Positions 8,037 to 16,417 of a stretch of DNA of 52,027 bases are shown here, piece by piece (positions within the stretch are counted from its first letter, which is position 1; each line of letters opens with the position of its first letter). The DNA lies in contig CAYHKQ010000003.1 in NCBI GenBank assembly GCA_964357255.1, positions 1 through 52,027 on the forward strand, given 5' to 3'. The notes beneath the pieces are model-generated. The model was not told the origin of the DNA. It did not search any database and saw nothing but the letters and a program-made list of their open reading frames with translations. Both the position numbers and the translations under genes were made by a program. This stretch comes from JBBTIS01 sp038059855 (GTDB taxonomy: Bacteria; Elusimicrobiota; Elusimicrobia; JACQPE01).

Positions 8037-9173
8037 TTTTTTCTTAAAGAATTGGCGGACGGAGCGGGCTACGCGACGGATTTCGGATTTTTTGAGATCA
8101 CCAAACATCGGCAGGGACAGCGCTTGAGCGCTCGCCTGCTCGCTCACAGGCAATGATCCGGGTTTGTAACCCAGGGATTGGTAGGGTTTAACAAGATGAA
8201 GAGGGGATGGGTAATGGACTTGGACCATAATCCCGTCTTTTCTGAGCCAGTCGTGCAGTTCTTGGCGTTTTTGGGTTCTGATGACGTAAAGATGGTACAC
8301 CGGCTCGCATTCGGGCAAGGCCAGGGGAAGCCTTAGATCGCCTACGCCTTGCAATAAATCCTGATACAAGGCCGCCGTGTCCCGCCGCGCCGCGTTTTCC
8401 TCGTCCAAATAGCGAAGCTTGACTCTTAGAACAGCCGCTTGAATTTCATCCAAGCGGCTATTGGTGCCGATTTCGACAAAATTGTACCGGTCCCCTTCGC
8501 TCCCATGGCCCACTAGGCGGCGCAGGCGCGCGGCCAGGGCCTCGTCGTTGGTAATTGTAGCCCCGCCGTCGCCAAAGGCGCCGAGGTTTTTTGAAGGGTA
8601 AAAACTGAAGCATCCGGCGCGGCCCATGGAACCAATTTTTCGGCCGCGGTATTTGGCCCCATGGGCCTGGCAGGAATCCTCGATCACGCTGAGTTGATGT
8701 TTTGCGGCTAAAGCGAGAATAGGGTCCATGTCGGCAGGGTGCCCGTAAAGATGGACGGGAAGTATAGCCTTTGTTTTGGGAGTAATTTTAGCTTCAATTT
8801 GGGCCGGATCAAGGCAAAAGGAATCTTCCCGGATATCGGCGAACACAGGGGTGGCCCCGCAGTTAGACACGGCCCCGGCCGTGGCAATAAAAGTCATGGA
8901 AGGGAGAATCACCTCGTCCCCAGGGCCTATCCCCAGGGCCCTGAAGGTCAAAATTAGGGAATCGGTTCCATTGGCCATCGGGATACAATAAGAGGCCCCG
9001 CAATATTGGGCGAATTCTTGAGCAAAAGCGTCGAAATTCGGCCCTTGAATGAAATGGGCGCCGGCCAGCACCTCTCGAACAGCCGCGTCAATTTCTTTTT
9101 TCAGCCGTTTGTACTGGCGGACCAAATCAACAAGAGGAACGCGTTTTTTTGGTGTTGTCACAGGCCCAACCAT
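8034..9173 (-). CDS. DegT/DnrJ/EryC1-family sugar aminotransferase
   Basis: A 379-residue PLP enzyme of the family that transfers an amino group to nucleotide-linked keto-sugars. Motifs: GTDSLILTFRALGIGPGDEV (cofactor phosphate loop), LPVHLYGHPADM, VIEDSCQAHGA with the PLP-contacting Asp, and SFYPSKNLGAFGDGG with the Schiff-base lysine. The C-terminal half has the NSRLDEIQAAVLRVKL segment typical of the family. The closest functional types are the 3- or 4-aminotransferases of amino-deoxy sugars; the substrate cannot be read from sequence. No sugar gene is adjacent, the nearest being wecB at 21.8 kb. The stop codon and probably the last codons come from the palindromic element, so the native C-terminus (now FFKKK) may have been slightly altered. 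Confidence 0.88.
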   Translation of the reverse strand: MVGPVTTPKKRVPLVDLVRQYKRLKKEIDAAVREVLAGAHFIQGPNFDAFAQEFAQYCGASYCIPMANGTDSLILTFRALGIGPGDEVILPSMTFIATAGAVSNCGATPVFADIREDSFCLDPAQIEAKITPKTKAILPVHLYGHPADMDPILALAAKHQLSVIEDSCQAHGAKYRGRKIGSMGRAGCFSFYPSKNLGAFGDGGATITNDEALAARLRRLVGHGSEGDRYNFVEIGTNSRLDEIQAAVLRVKLRYLDEENAARRDTAALYQDLLQGVGDLRLPLALPECEPVYHLYVIRTQKRQELHDWLRKDGIMVQVHYPSPLHLVKPYQSLGYKPGSLPVSEQASAQALSLPMFGDLKKSEIRRVARSVRQFFKKK

Positions 9174-9329
9174 AGAGCGTCATTTTACAATTTCAAGCTG
9201 GATTCAACCCCCGCAAGGGCCAAAAGTTCAATTTATGCCCTTCCCCGGGATATAGCGAACCAGTTCGAGCAGGCAGGAATCTTCCTGGGCGATGATAGAC
9301 TTATACCTGTTTTGAAAAAGGTGGCCTCG

Positions 9330-9736
9330 AGGAAAATGGCGTGTCAACTGCGTAATCCCGGTTTATCCGACCGACATCAAACTCTTAGAACGTTGCCGCC
9401 GCTCGCTTATGCGCTTGTTCCAAGAGGCCAAGGGCCTGGGGGCTTAAGGTTCTCTATCGCACCTACAACCGGACTGCTAGAAAAATATTCGTATGCTTTT
9501 CTAAATTATCCAAGCCTAAAGAAAAAACACGAACCAAGGTCCACAAGCAAATGTTCCAGTTCGTGCGCCGCAACCTTAAGCAACTCATGGATTTGCGGGC
9601 TAGAGCAACCCGGCAACTGGGCCCTCAATGCCGTAGCGATATGGAGGTTTGGGGATTCCTTGCTCAACTCGACCGGGACAAAAAAGTGCGGGGTTTTCGA
9701 TGGAAAAAGTGTGTCAACTTCGGAATTTGGGTTTAA
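9330..9736 (+). pseudogene. Decayed IS5-type transposase fragment
   Basis: The 559-base interval between the aminotransferase gene and queG holds no intact gene. Reading from 9333 gives YPTDIKLLERCRRSLMRLFQ, then one base too many in a G-run near 9441 breaks the frame. After the shift it continues as LKVLYRTYNRTARKIFVCFS, then VHKQMFQFVRRNLKQLMDL, and ends at TAA 9734-9736. The order YPTD..LL, RTY..ARK, QLxxVRRNL matches the middle of IS5-superfamily DDE transposases. The N-terminal part, the DDE catalytic region beyond YPTD and the IS ends are missing or unrecognisable. This is a dead remnant of a past insertion, assigned from motif order only. Confidence 0.55.
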
Positions 9737-10893
9737 TCTTGCGCCGCCGCAGGATTAAGATTCACCGCATCGGTCCGCAGTATTCGTTCCTTGGTTTTTT
9801 TGGCTAGTTGCGCTATCTCAGAGTCTTTGTCGTGTTCCCAGCGTTCAAGGGCATCGAGACAGTTTTTTTGCCCGGTGTTGGCTACGGCGATCATGGTGTT
9901 TTTTAGGAAAACGCGCCATTTGGCGCGCCGGACCGGGGTGCCCGCGAAATAGTCTTGGTAGTCTTTTTCAGACCAGCTCAGCACGGTTTTTAGTGGGACC
10001 CCGCTTGGCTGGATAGGTTTCCAGTCGCCGTCTTCGTCGGGATTTTTTTGTTTTTTCGGACTGTCCAGGATATTATTTTCTTGGTTTTTTGTGCCTTGCG
10101 CCTGAAATCTGTTGTAGGGGCAAACATGTGCGCAGACATCGCAACCGAATACCCATTGCTGGGTTTTTTCCATCAATTCCAGCTCGGTAGGTATGGTTTT
10201 TTTTTCTATGGTCAGGTAGCTGATGCAACGCCTCGCGTCCATTTGATAGGGTTTTAAGCATTGAGTGGGGCAGGCGTCCAAACATCGGGTGCAGGCGCCG
10301 CAATATCCACCGAGCGCCTCCGGGTCCTTTTTTAGATCCAAGTTAAGCGCCACTCCTCCCAAGAAAAAGTATGAGCCGCGCCGGGGGTGGATTATTAGGG
10401 TATTTTTGCCCATCCAACCGATTCCAGCCAGTCGGGCATACGAGCGTTCCAGAATTGGACTGGAGTCCGTGAAAATTTTGCCGTCAGCCTTTGGCTCAAT
10501 TTTCTGAATTTGAGCCAGGGCCATTTTTAGTTTTGTGGTGATTACCCGATGATAGTCCGGATAGCGCGCGTAGCCGGCGATTTTTCCAAAGCCTTCATCT
10601 TCCCTTCGCTTCCTTCCATTATTATCAGATGCGTTCGATGCAATTTTTTGATAGGGGCCTTGGTAGAATAATGCCGCCATAACGACGCTTTGTGCTTCTG
10701 GGTACCATTGTAAAATAGAGTTTCGCAAGGGGTTTTCCAGATAGGCCATCTCGCCATGACGTTTATCCACAATCCATAGTTTCCAGAAGTCTACATCTTG
10801 TGGTTTGGGATCAACCGGCGCAATTCCAGATAGGCCAAAACCTTGCGTTTTTAGGATTTTTTTGATGCGCTGGGTTAAAAAATTTCGTTCCAC
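9733..10893 (-). CDS. queG: Epoxyqueuosine reductase
   Basis: QueG is a cobalamin- and Fe-S-dependent enzyme that reduces epoxyqueuosine to queuosine at position 34 of tRNAs with GUN anticodons. The product is 386 residues, normal for the family. The N-terminal reductase domain shows GRARYPDYH-like GYARYPDYHRVI, DSSPILERSYARLAGIGWMG and the KNTLIIHPRRGSYFFLG loop. Two 4Fe-4S motifs follow: CGACTRCLDACPT and CDVCAHVCPYN. The C-terminus ends in the expected helical extension with RRAKWRVFLKN. The start is GTG 10893, ten bases after the ybeY stop, so it is the last gene of the hisS-aspS-phoH-ybeY-queG run. Its 3' end borders the transposase remnant. Confidence 0.93.
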   Translation of the reverse strand: MERNFLTQRIKKILKTQGFGLSGIAPVDPKPQDVDFWKLWIVDKRHGEMAYLENPLRNSILQWYPEAQSVVMAALFYQGPYQKIASNASDNNGRKRREDEGFGKIAGYARYPDYHRVITTKLKMALAQIQKIEPKADGKIFTDSSPILERSYARLAGIGWMGKNTLIIHPRRGSYFFLGGVALNLDLKKDPEALGGYCGACTRCLDACPTQCLKPYQMDARRCISYLTIEKKTIPTELELMEKTQQWVFGCDVCAHVCPYNRFQAQGTKNQENNILDSPKKQKNPDEDGDWKPIQPSGVPLKTVLSWSEKDYQDYFAGTPVRRAKWRVFLKNTMIAVANTGQKNCLDALERWEHDKDSEIAQLAKKTKERILRTDAVNLNPAAAQD

Positions 10894-10903
10894 GGGCCTG
10901 TTT

Positions 10904-11380
10904 TTAGTCCAAAATGAAAATCTGCCTTAAAATTTTTAGGCCCAAGCCTAGCATCCTCGCCCGATTTTTAGCGTTGTTATCCCTATGCCCCAAGATATGG
11001 AGAATGCCATGTATATATAGAAAAACAATTTCTTGCCTGACGCCCCAGGGTGTTTGCCGGCGGGCCTGTTCGACATTTATGATAATTTCAATGGAAGGAG
11101 GGTCCAGATAAGCCAGGCTGACGACATCTGTCACCCCCGGCCTGCCCCAGAACATTCGTTTAACACGCCTTATTTCCTGATCGCCGCAAAGGACGATTGA
11201 GATGTCTTTGACTTTATTCAAAAGACTAGATGTGGGAATATGGCGATGAACGGCTACTAGATATTGTTTGAGTTGAAGCTTCTTTAGGGAAGAATCAGGA
11301 TGAAGATACAGGAGTCGAAGTTTAGCGCAGGCGACCGGTATCTTCCCGCGACTCCCAGTCTGCATAGGCCTTGATGACAT
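10904..11380 (-). CDS. ybeY: Endoribonuclease YbeY (rRNA maturation factor)
   Basis: YbeY is a metal-dependent RNase involved in 16S rRNA 3'-end maturation and ribosome quality control. The product is up to 158 residues. The conserved TDVVSLAYLDPPSIEIIINV block is followed by the metal motif HGILHILGHRDN. The first two His of the H-x3-H-x5-H motif are present, while the third position carries Asp, as I recall for some other phyla such as Bacteroidota. The start is uncertain: ATG 11380 and ATG 11365 both overlap the phoH 3' end by 40-60 bases, and no better start follows phoH. PhoH-YbeY pairing is one of the most conserved bacterial gene neighbourhoods and supports the call. Confidence 0.88.
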   Translation of the reverse strand: MSSRPMQTGSRGKIPVACAKLRLLYLHPDSSLKKLQLKQYLVAVHRHIPTSSLLNKVKDISIVLCGDQEIRRVKRMFWGRPGVTDVVSLAYLDPPSIEIIINVEQARRQTPWGVRQEIVFLYIHGILHILGHRDNNAKNRARMLGLGLKILRQIFILD

Positions 11381-12287
11381 ATTTTACCAGGGAATGCCGC
11401 ACGACATCCTCTTCGGTGAGCCGCACAAAAGCCACCCCATTGAGTTTACCCAAAATATGTTCCGAAATTTCAAGACCTGAAAGTTTTTTGTTGTCAAGAT
11501 CAATCTGCGTTATATCTCCCGTAACCACGATTTTGGAATTGCGCCCCATCCTGGTTAAAAACATTTTCATTTGGTTTTGCGTGGCGTTCTGCGCTTCGTC
11601 CAGGATAATAAATGCGTCTTCCAGGGTCCGGCCTCTCATGTAGGCCAAGGGCACGATTTCAATGGCTTCCGTGACCTGCAGGGCCTTGAGTTTTTCCGGT
11701 CCGATCAAAGCATAAAACGAGTCAAAAAGAGGCTTGAGATAGGGGTACACCTTTTCGTAGAGGTCGCCGGGTAGAAACCCAAGCTTTTCGCCGGCTTCAA
11801 CAACCGGGCGCGTGAGCACGATGCGTGAAACCTGCCTGGCTTTAAGGCATCTTAAGGCATAGGCAACGGCCAGGTAAGTTTTTCCTGTGCCGGCCGGACC
11901 AATGCCGATTACCAGATCATGCTGTTTCATTGCGTTGATATAGAGTTTTTGGTTTTCTGTTTTGCAGACAATCGAGCGCCCATTAAAGGCCATATAAACC
12001 GTATCCGGGCTCCACGCCCCCACCGCTTCGTCGCCGGAATCGTAATTAGTCGGCGTGGATGTTTCCTGCGGCTGGCCGCGTTCGATCTGGGCAATGTAGT
12101 CAATGGCGTGGTCAATACGTTTTTTAGGACCGCGCAAGACCAGCGAGATGGTTCCGGAGCCGTGATCTCTTTTGACAAAGACGTGAACCTTGAAATGAGA
12201 TTCCAGGTGTTTGAGATTGGCGTCATCCGGGCCAAATATGCTCATGGCCCGGTCCACGTTGCTCAGGAGGATTTTTTTAGTCGGCAA
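11322..12287 (-). CDS. PhoH-family (PhoH-like/YbeZ) ATPase
   Basis: A 321-residue PhoH-like P-loop ATPase, the YbeZ partner of YbeY, thought to act in RNA or ribosome metabolism. The N-terminal 80 residues (FGPDDANLKHLESHF, then VLRGPKKRIDHAIDYIAQIE) look like the KH-type RNA-binding module found in this family. The ATPase domain has Walker A GPAGTGKTYLAVAYAL, Walker B IILDEAQNAT and the sensor VVTGDITQIDL. It starts at TTG 12287, which overlaps the aspS stop by 11 bases, so it is translationally coupled to aspS. The gene lies between aspS and ybeY on the same strand. Confidence 0.93.
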   Translation of the reverse strand: MPTKKILLSNVDRAMSIFGPDDANLKHLESHFKVHVFVKRDHGSGTISLVLRGPKKRIDHAIDYIAQIERGQPQETSTPTNYDSGDEAVGAWSPDTVYMAFNGRSIVCKTENQKLYINAMKQHDLVIGIGPAGTGKTYLAVAYALRCLKARQVSRIVLTRPVVEAGEKLGFLPGDLYEKVYPYLKPLFDSFYALIGPEKLKALQVTEAIEIVPLAYMRGRTLEDAFIILDEAQNATQNQMKMFLTRMGRNSKIVVTGDITQIDLDNKKLSGLEISEHILGKLNGVAFVRLTEEDVVRHSLVKYVIKAYADWESREDTGRLR

Positions 12288-14028
12288 GCTTAAGCCCCAG
12301 TTCCTTGAGCTGTCCTGCGTCCACCGGGCTTGGCGCCTGTGAGAAAGGACAGGTTCCCCTTTGCGTTTTTGGAAACGCTATGACCTCCCGGATGGATTCC
12401 TCGCCCAGCATCATGGCCATGATCCGATCAACTCCCATCGCAATTCCGCCATGGGGCGGGGCCCCGTGTTCCAGGGCGTCAAGCATAAATCCAAAGCGTT
12501 CTTGAACCTGTTCTTGAGTATACCCCATCAAGCCAAAAAGGTTTTCCTGCGATGAGCGTTGATGATTTCGGATGCTTCCACTGCCAAGCTCCATGCCGTT
12601 TAAGACCAAGTCGTATTGATGGGATCGGACTTGCTCCGGATGGGCGCTCAAAAGTCCTAAATCCTCTTCATGCGGCGCGGTGAACGGATTGTGCGTTGCT
12701 TGCCAGCGTTTTTCCTCCGGCACATATTCTAACAGAGGAAAGTCGTAAATCCAACAGAACGCGTGATTTTTTTCAGGTTTAATTTGAATAATTTGGGACC
12801 ATTTTTTTTGAAGTTCCTTGAGGATTCGTTCCGCCAGGGGAGCGTCTTCCGTGCATACGAGCAGGAGGTCGCCGGGCTTGGCCATCTGCACCAAGGAATT
12901 TTTTTCGGCGCTGGACAAAAATTTTTCAACAGGGGATTCCAGGGCTCCGGCGGTCATTTTTATCCAAATGAGCCCTTTGGCGCCCATGCTTTTAGCCAAT
13001 GCCACGGATTTGTCCAGTTCGGCCCTCGCTACGGACGGGGCGGCTTGCGGTATGCTCAAACAACGGATGGACCTGCCGTTTCTGATCGCTTCGGCAAAAA
13101 TTTTAAATTCCGTTTGGCCGAACAAATGGTCGAGCCGGCGCCGGGTCAGTCCGCGAAAGCGCAAATCCGGCTTATCGCTTTGGTAATTGGCCATGGCTTC
13201 TTCGTAGGTCAACCGCTCAAAGGGCGTTGCAATTTCAACACCGAAGACCGTTCCCAATGTTTTGCTGAGCAGGCGCTCCACCAAGCGGAAAATGTCCTCT
13301 TTTTCGACGAAGCTCATTTCAATGTCAATTTGCGTGTGCTCGAGCTGACGGTCAGCCCGTAAATCCTCGTCCCGGAAGGCCCGTGCGATTTGAAAATATT
13401 TTTCCATGCCTGAGACCATTAAAATTTGCTTGAAAATTTGGGGCGATTGGGGCAAGGCGTAAAATTCTCCCGGGGACAAGCGGCTGGGAACTAGAAAGTC
13501 CCGCGCACCCTCGGGAGTGGACTTGGTCAAAATCGGCGTTTCGATTTCCAAAAAACCTTCATCCGACAGGAAATTGCGCGTCGCCCTGACGAATTCGTGC
13601 CGCAATCGCATGGCTTGGGCCATTTTGGGACGGCGAAGGTCAATATAGCGATACTTCAGCCGCGTTTCCTCCGTGGCCTCGATTGTTTTTGAATGGATGG
13701 GGAAGGGCGGGGGCTTGGACGCGTTTAAGATTTTAAGCGCGCAGGCATGGACTTCCCACTCGCCGGTGGAGATGTCCGGATTTTGGGTTCCGGCCGGACG
13801 TCGCTCCAGCCGGCCGATGATTTGGATCACCCATTCAAGGCCTAAATTTTTGGCTTCACAAGCCAAGGGCTCCTGATGGAATACCACTTGAACTAATCCC
13901 GAGCGGTCTCGCAAATCAATGAAGAAAACCCCGCCGTGATCGCGGATAGCCTGCACCCATCCGGCCAGGGTTACGGACTCTCCGGCCTGACAGGAGGGAA
14001 TGTCCTCGCAAGAGTGAGTGCGTTGCAT
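12277..14028 (-). CDS. aspS: Aspartate--tRNA ligase, bacterial type
   Basis: AspRS, a class IIb synthetase that charges tRNA-Asp. The product is 583 residues, the size of the bacterial form. Order: N-terminal OB-fold anticodon domain (LAGWVQAIRDHGGVFFIDLR, DRSGLVQVVF), class II catalytic core with motif 2 AFRDEDLRADRQLEHTQID, the bacterial GAD insertion (about residues 300-420, TEFKIFAEAIRNG to LIWIKM), and motif 3 GGIAMGVDRIMAMM near the end. Whether it is discriminating (Asp only) or non-discriminating cannot be read here; no gat genes are in the window. It lies 13 bases after hisS, a common pairing, and overlaps phoH. Confidence 0.96.
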   Translation of the reverse strand: MQRTHSCEDIPSCQAGESVTLAGWVQAIRDHGGVFFIDLRDRSGLVQVVFHQEPLACEAKNLGLEWVIQIIGRLERRPAGTQNPDISTGEWEVHACALKILNASKPPPFPIHSKTIEATEETRLKYRYIDLRRPKMAQAMRLRHEFVRATRNFLSDEGFLEIETPILTKSTPEGARDFLVPSRLSPGEFYALPQSPQIFKQILMVSGMEKYFQIARAFRDEDLRADRQLEHTQIDIEMSFVEKEDIFRLVERLLSKTLGTVFGVEIATPFERLTYEEAMANYQSDKPDLRFRGLTRRRLDHLFGQTEFKIFAEAIRNGRSIRCLSIPQAAPSVARAELDKSVALAKSMGAKGLIWIKMTAGALESPVEKFLSSAEKNSLVQMAKPGDLLLVCTEDAPLAERILKELQKKWSQIIQIKPEKNHAFCWIYDFPLLEYVPEEKRWQATHNPFTAPHEEDLGLLSAHPEQVRSHQYDLVLNGMELGSGSIRNHQRSSQENLFGLMGYTQEQVQERFGFMLDALEHGAPPHGGIAMGVDRIMAMMLGEESIREVIAFPKTQRGTCPFSQAPSPVDAGQLKELGLKLAD

Positions 14029-14041
14029 GAATGTAGAGCTG

Positions 14042-15449
14042 TTATATTTTCTTGATATAGAGCGCCAGCTCGCTTTGCGGCAGACTGACCTCGTGTCCTG
14101 ATTTTAGATTTTTGATAACGGCCCGGCTATGCCGGGTTTCTTCGTCGCCGATAATGAGGGCAAATTGGGACGGAGATTTGCCGGCCTGCCGCATTTGGCT
14201 TCTCAGGCTCTTGCCGGGGGATGAGCAAAAAATTGGAATGCCCGCTTTTCTGAGTCCTTGCGCCGTGGCCAGCGCAAAGGCCAATGTTTCCTGGGAAATT
14301 TTGCAGTCATCGGCTACGGAGGGAGCGTAAACCAAAAACACCGCGGATTGGGTTTCGGCTTGGGCACGGCTGTTTGGACTCGCGGCGCGGGCCTCGATCA
14401 CTCTGTCTGCGCCGATGGCAAAACCAGCCGCGGGCGTGGGCGCGCCGCCGAGCATTTCCACCAGCCGGTCATAGCGTCCTCCGCCTAAAATCGCGTTTTG
14501 GGCTCCCAGGGCGCTTGAGGTGAATTCAAAGACCGCGCGGGTATAGTAATCAAGGCCCCGAACCATGCTTGCGTCAATTGTAAAGGGGACCGCGCAGGCC
14601 TCGAGAATTTTTAGGAGCGCTTGCTGATGATCCTGGCAGGCCGGGCATTGCCTGAAATCGGGTTTGACTGTTCCGGCGCGCGAGCCGCATTTTTTGCAGT
14701 CGAGACAACGCAAGGGATTGCGTTCTAGACGGCGCAGACAATTTTCGCACAAATCAGCTTGAATTTTTTGAAGGCGGGCTTTGATCTCGCCTCTATAATG
14801 CGGCCGGCACTCCGGGGATTCGCAACCGATGGAGTTGACGCACAAGCGCCAATCCGTCACGCCAAAGGCTTCGAGGATCGTCTTGGCCAGGTTAATCAAT
14901 TCAGCCTCCGCGCTCGGCGATGGATCGCCAAAGTGTTCGAATCCGATTTGTTCGAACTCCCGGTAACGCCCGGCCTGCGGGCGCTCCGCGCGGAACATGT
15001 TGGCAATATAAAACAGGCGGGTCTCAGGCGTTTTTTGGGAGAGATTGTTTTGGATAAAAGCCCGGACCGCGCCGGCCGGCGCCCCCCCCCGCGCCGCCCC
15101 CCCGGCGCCCCCGCCGGGGGGGGGGGGGGAGGTGATAAATGTTTAAACACAAAAAACACGGTCAACCCCCNNNNNNNNNNACCCCCGGCCCCGCGCGGGC
15201 CGTGCCCTCGGGCCGCCGGCCCTGGGCGGGGCGGGCGCGGTCCGTGAAGGCGTACATTTCATGTTCCACGATATCGCTCGTTTCACCCACGCTCTTGGTG
15301 AACAACCCGGCTTCCTCAAAGGTGGGCATCCGAATCTCGTTAAATCCCCACAGTCGCGCTTGTTGCCGCGCCACGGCTTCAAGGGCCGTGAATTCATCCG
15401 CCAAAGGAGAAAAAATATCCCGCGTGCCACGCACCGCCTGGAATTTCAT
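14042..15449 (-). CDS. hisS: Histidine--tRNA ligase (interrupted by an assembly gap)
   Basis: HisRS, a class II synthetase that charges tRNA-His. The N-terminal part (15449 down to about 15245) has the family start MKFQAVRGTRDIFSPLADEF and motif 1. The C-terminal part (about 15075 down to 14042) has VRAFIQNNLSQKTPETRLF, motif 2 MFRAERPQAGRYREFEQIG, the HisA motif RGLDYYTRAVFEF, motif 3 AGFAIGADR and the C-terminal anticodon domain. A four-Cys insert, CENC...CLDC..CGS region with RQCPACQDH, sits mid-protein. Between the parts are 10 N and extremely GC-rich low-quality sequence; both sides read into the same RPEGTA motif, so the gene is probably intact in the organism. The ATG is at 15449. It leads the hisS-aspS-phoH-ybeY-queG run. 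Confidence 0.9.
15077..15240. other. Scaffold gap with low-quality GC-rich flanks inside hisS
   Basis: Ten N at 15171-15180 are flanked by C/G homopolymer runs (15077-15133), an isolated AT-rich patch (15134-15160) and a GC-only stretch (15181-15240). Clean hisS sequence ends at about 15075 on one side and resumes at about 15241 on the other, and both ends encode pieces of the same RPEGTA region. The stretch is therefore best read as a mis-assembled contig join, not as an insertion in the gene. Confidence 0.75.
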
Positions 15450-15474
15450 TAAGGAATTATAGCGGTTAACCGTT

Positions 15475-15639
15475 AGGCAGTGGAAAGGAATTAACTATAC
15501 ATTTGGAAGCCCGTCTTTGGGCCAGATGCCAGGCGCGCCGAGCGCCGCGTACCCACAGCGGTACGCAAGCGAAGGCGCAACGCCGCAGATGGCCCAAAAT
15601 CGGCTCAGCAAATGTATAGTTAATTCCTTTCCACTGCCT
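15475..15639. mobile_element. 165-bp MITE-like element with perfect 31-bp inverted repeats
   Basis: Arms 15475-15505 and 15609-15639 are perfect 31-base inverted repeats (outer end AGGCAGTGGAAAGG, inner end ACATTTG). Nested inside are TTTGGGCCA / TGGCCCAAA and GCGTACC-CACAGC-GGTACGC hairpins, so the whole unit can fold. It contains no gene and fills the space between the divergent 5' end of hisS and the 3' end of the Crp/Fnr gene. No clear target duplication is visible. The perfection of the arms suggests recent movement or selection on structure. It lies immediately upstream of hisS, so it may also affect hisS transcription. Confidence 0.65.
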
Positions 15640-15652
15640 TGAATCGTTTTCG

Positions 15653-16345
15653 TTATGGTTCGATTTGGGCGAGTTCTTTGAGTTTGGATTCCGTGACGAT
15701 TTTGATGTGATGGTCTTCGTAGGCGATGACGCCCAAGCGGCGCAGGGAGGAGAGAACCTTCGTGACCATCTCGCGCGCTGTTCCGGCCAGTTCGGCCAAT
15801 TCGTTATGGGTGATGGACGCGAAGCGGCCGTTCTTAAACCGTGATCGCTTGCCCGCGATGTCGAGAATTTTTCGGCAAATCCTGCCGTAGAGGGAGCGAA
15901 AGGTGAGGGATTCAATTTCCTCATTGGCTTGGCGCAGGCGTTCGATGGTAGTTTTTAAGACCTTGAGGGCGAAGGATGGTTCGGCCGCTAAAAGGCGCTG
16001 GAATTCGTTGCGTGAGATGGTCATGAGTTCGGTTTCGCCCAGGGAATGAGCCGAGAGCGAGCGGCCTTTTTTATCCAAGAGGCTCATCTCACCGAAGAAA
16101 TCTCCCTGTTCGAGATAGGCGAAGGTTTTTTTCTTCGTGCTTTGATCGAGCTCGGAAAAAATTTTGATTCGTCCCCGCAGGACGACGAAGAGATGGTTGC
16201 CCGCCATTTTTTTTCGAAAGATCAGGCTTCCCTTTGGAATATGATGCACGCGGGCCAGCTTGGCCAATCGCTTTAAGTCCGGATACGACAAGCCGGAGAA
16301 CAGCGTTATTTTTTTGAGCGCCACGATAGCCGATGAATAGTTCAT
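15653..16345 (-). CDS. Crp/Fnr-family transcriptional regulator
   Basis: A 230-residue regulator with an N-terminal cyclic-nucleotide-binding beta-roll (about residues 10-130, including GDFFGEMSLLDKKGRSLSA) and a C-terminal Crp-type winged helix (about 150-225, SITHNELAELAGTAREMVTKVLSSLRR region). There is no N-terminal cysteine cluster, so it is not an Fe-S FNR. The nucleotide pocket has GE and RS but is not the canonical E. coli cAMP pocket; the ligand is unknown. ATG 16345 has a good SD (AAGGAAAGGAC). It is transcribed away from the metalloprotease gene across a 72-base spacer and may regulate it or itself; this is inferred from position only. Confidence 0.88.
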   Translation of the reverse strand: MNYSSAIVALKKITLFSGLSYPDLKRLAKLARVHHIPKGSLIFRKKMAGNHLFVVLRGRIKIFSELDQSTKKKTFAYLEQGDFFGEMSLLDKKGRSLSAHSLGETELMTISRNEFQRLLAAEPSFALKVLKTTIERLRQANEEIESLTFRSLYGRICRKILDIAGKRSRFKNGRFASITHNELAELAGTAREMVTKVLSSLRRLGVIAYEDHHIKIVTESKLKELAQIEP

Positions 16346-16417
16346 GTCCTTTCCTTAATACTAATGGAAGTTCTTGAACAATGCAAGGACATATTTTGAT
16401 ATAAGATTGCCGGGAGA

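Noticed and set aside
9006..9758. 250-codon open frame covering the region before queG
   Set aside because: Its first part is antisense to the aminotransferase gene and its second part is out of frame with the transposase relic; no conserved motif.
11000..11030. Loss of the third metal-binding His in YbeY
   Set aside because: HGILHILGHRDN lacks the third His at the usual spacing, but to my knowledge Asp-type variants occur in other phyla, so it is not a sign of decay.
15134..15160. AT-rich island with GTTTAAAC near the hisS gap
   Set aside because: It could suggest foreign or vector sequence, but it sits in clearly unreliable sequence next to the N run, so nothing can be built on it.
15466..15924. 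152-codon open frame through the 31-bp inverted-repeat element
   Set aside because: It is antiparallel palindrome plus a shifted reading of the Crp/Fnr gene; no conserved content.
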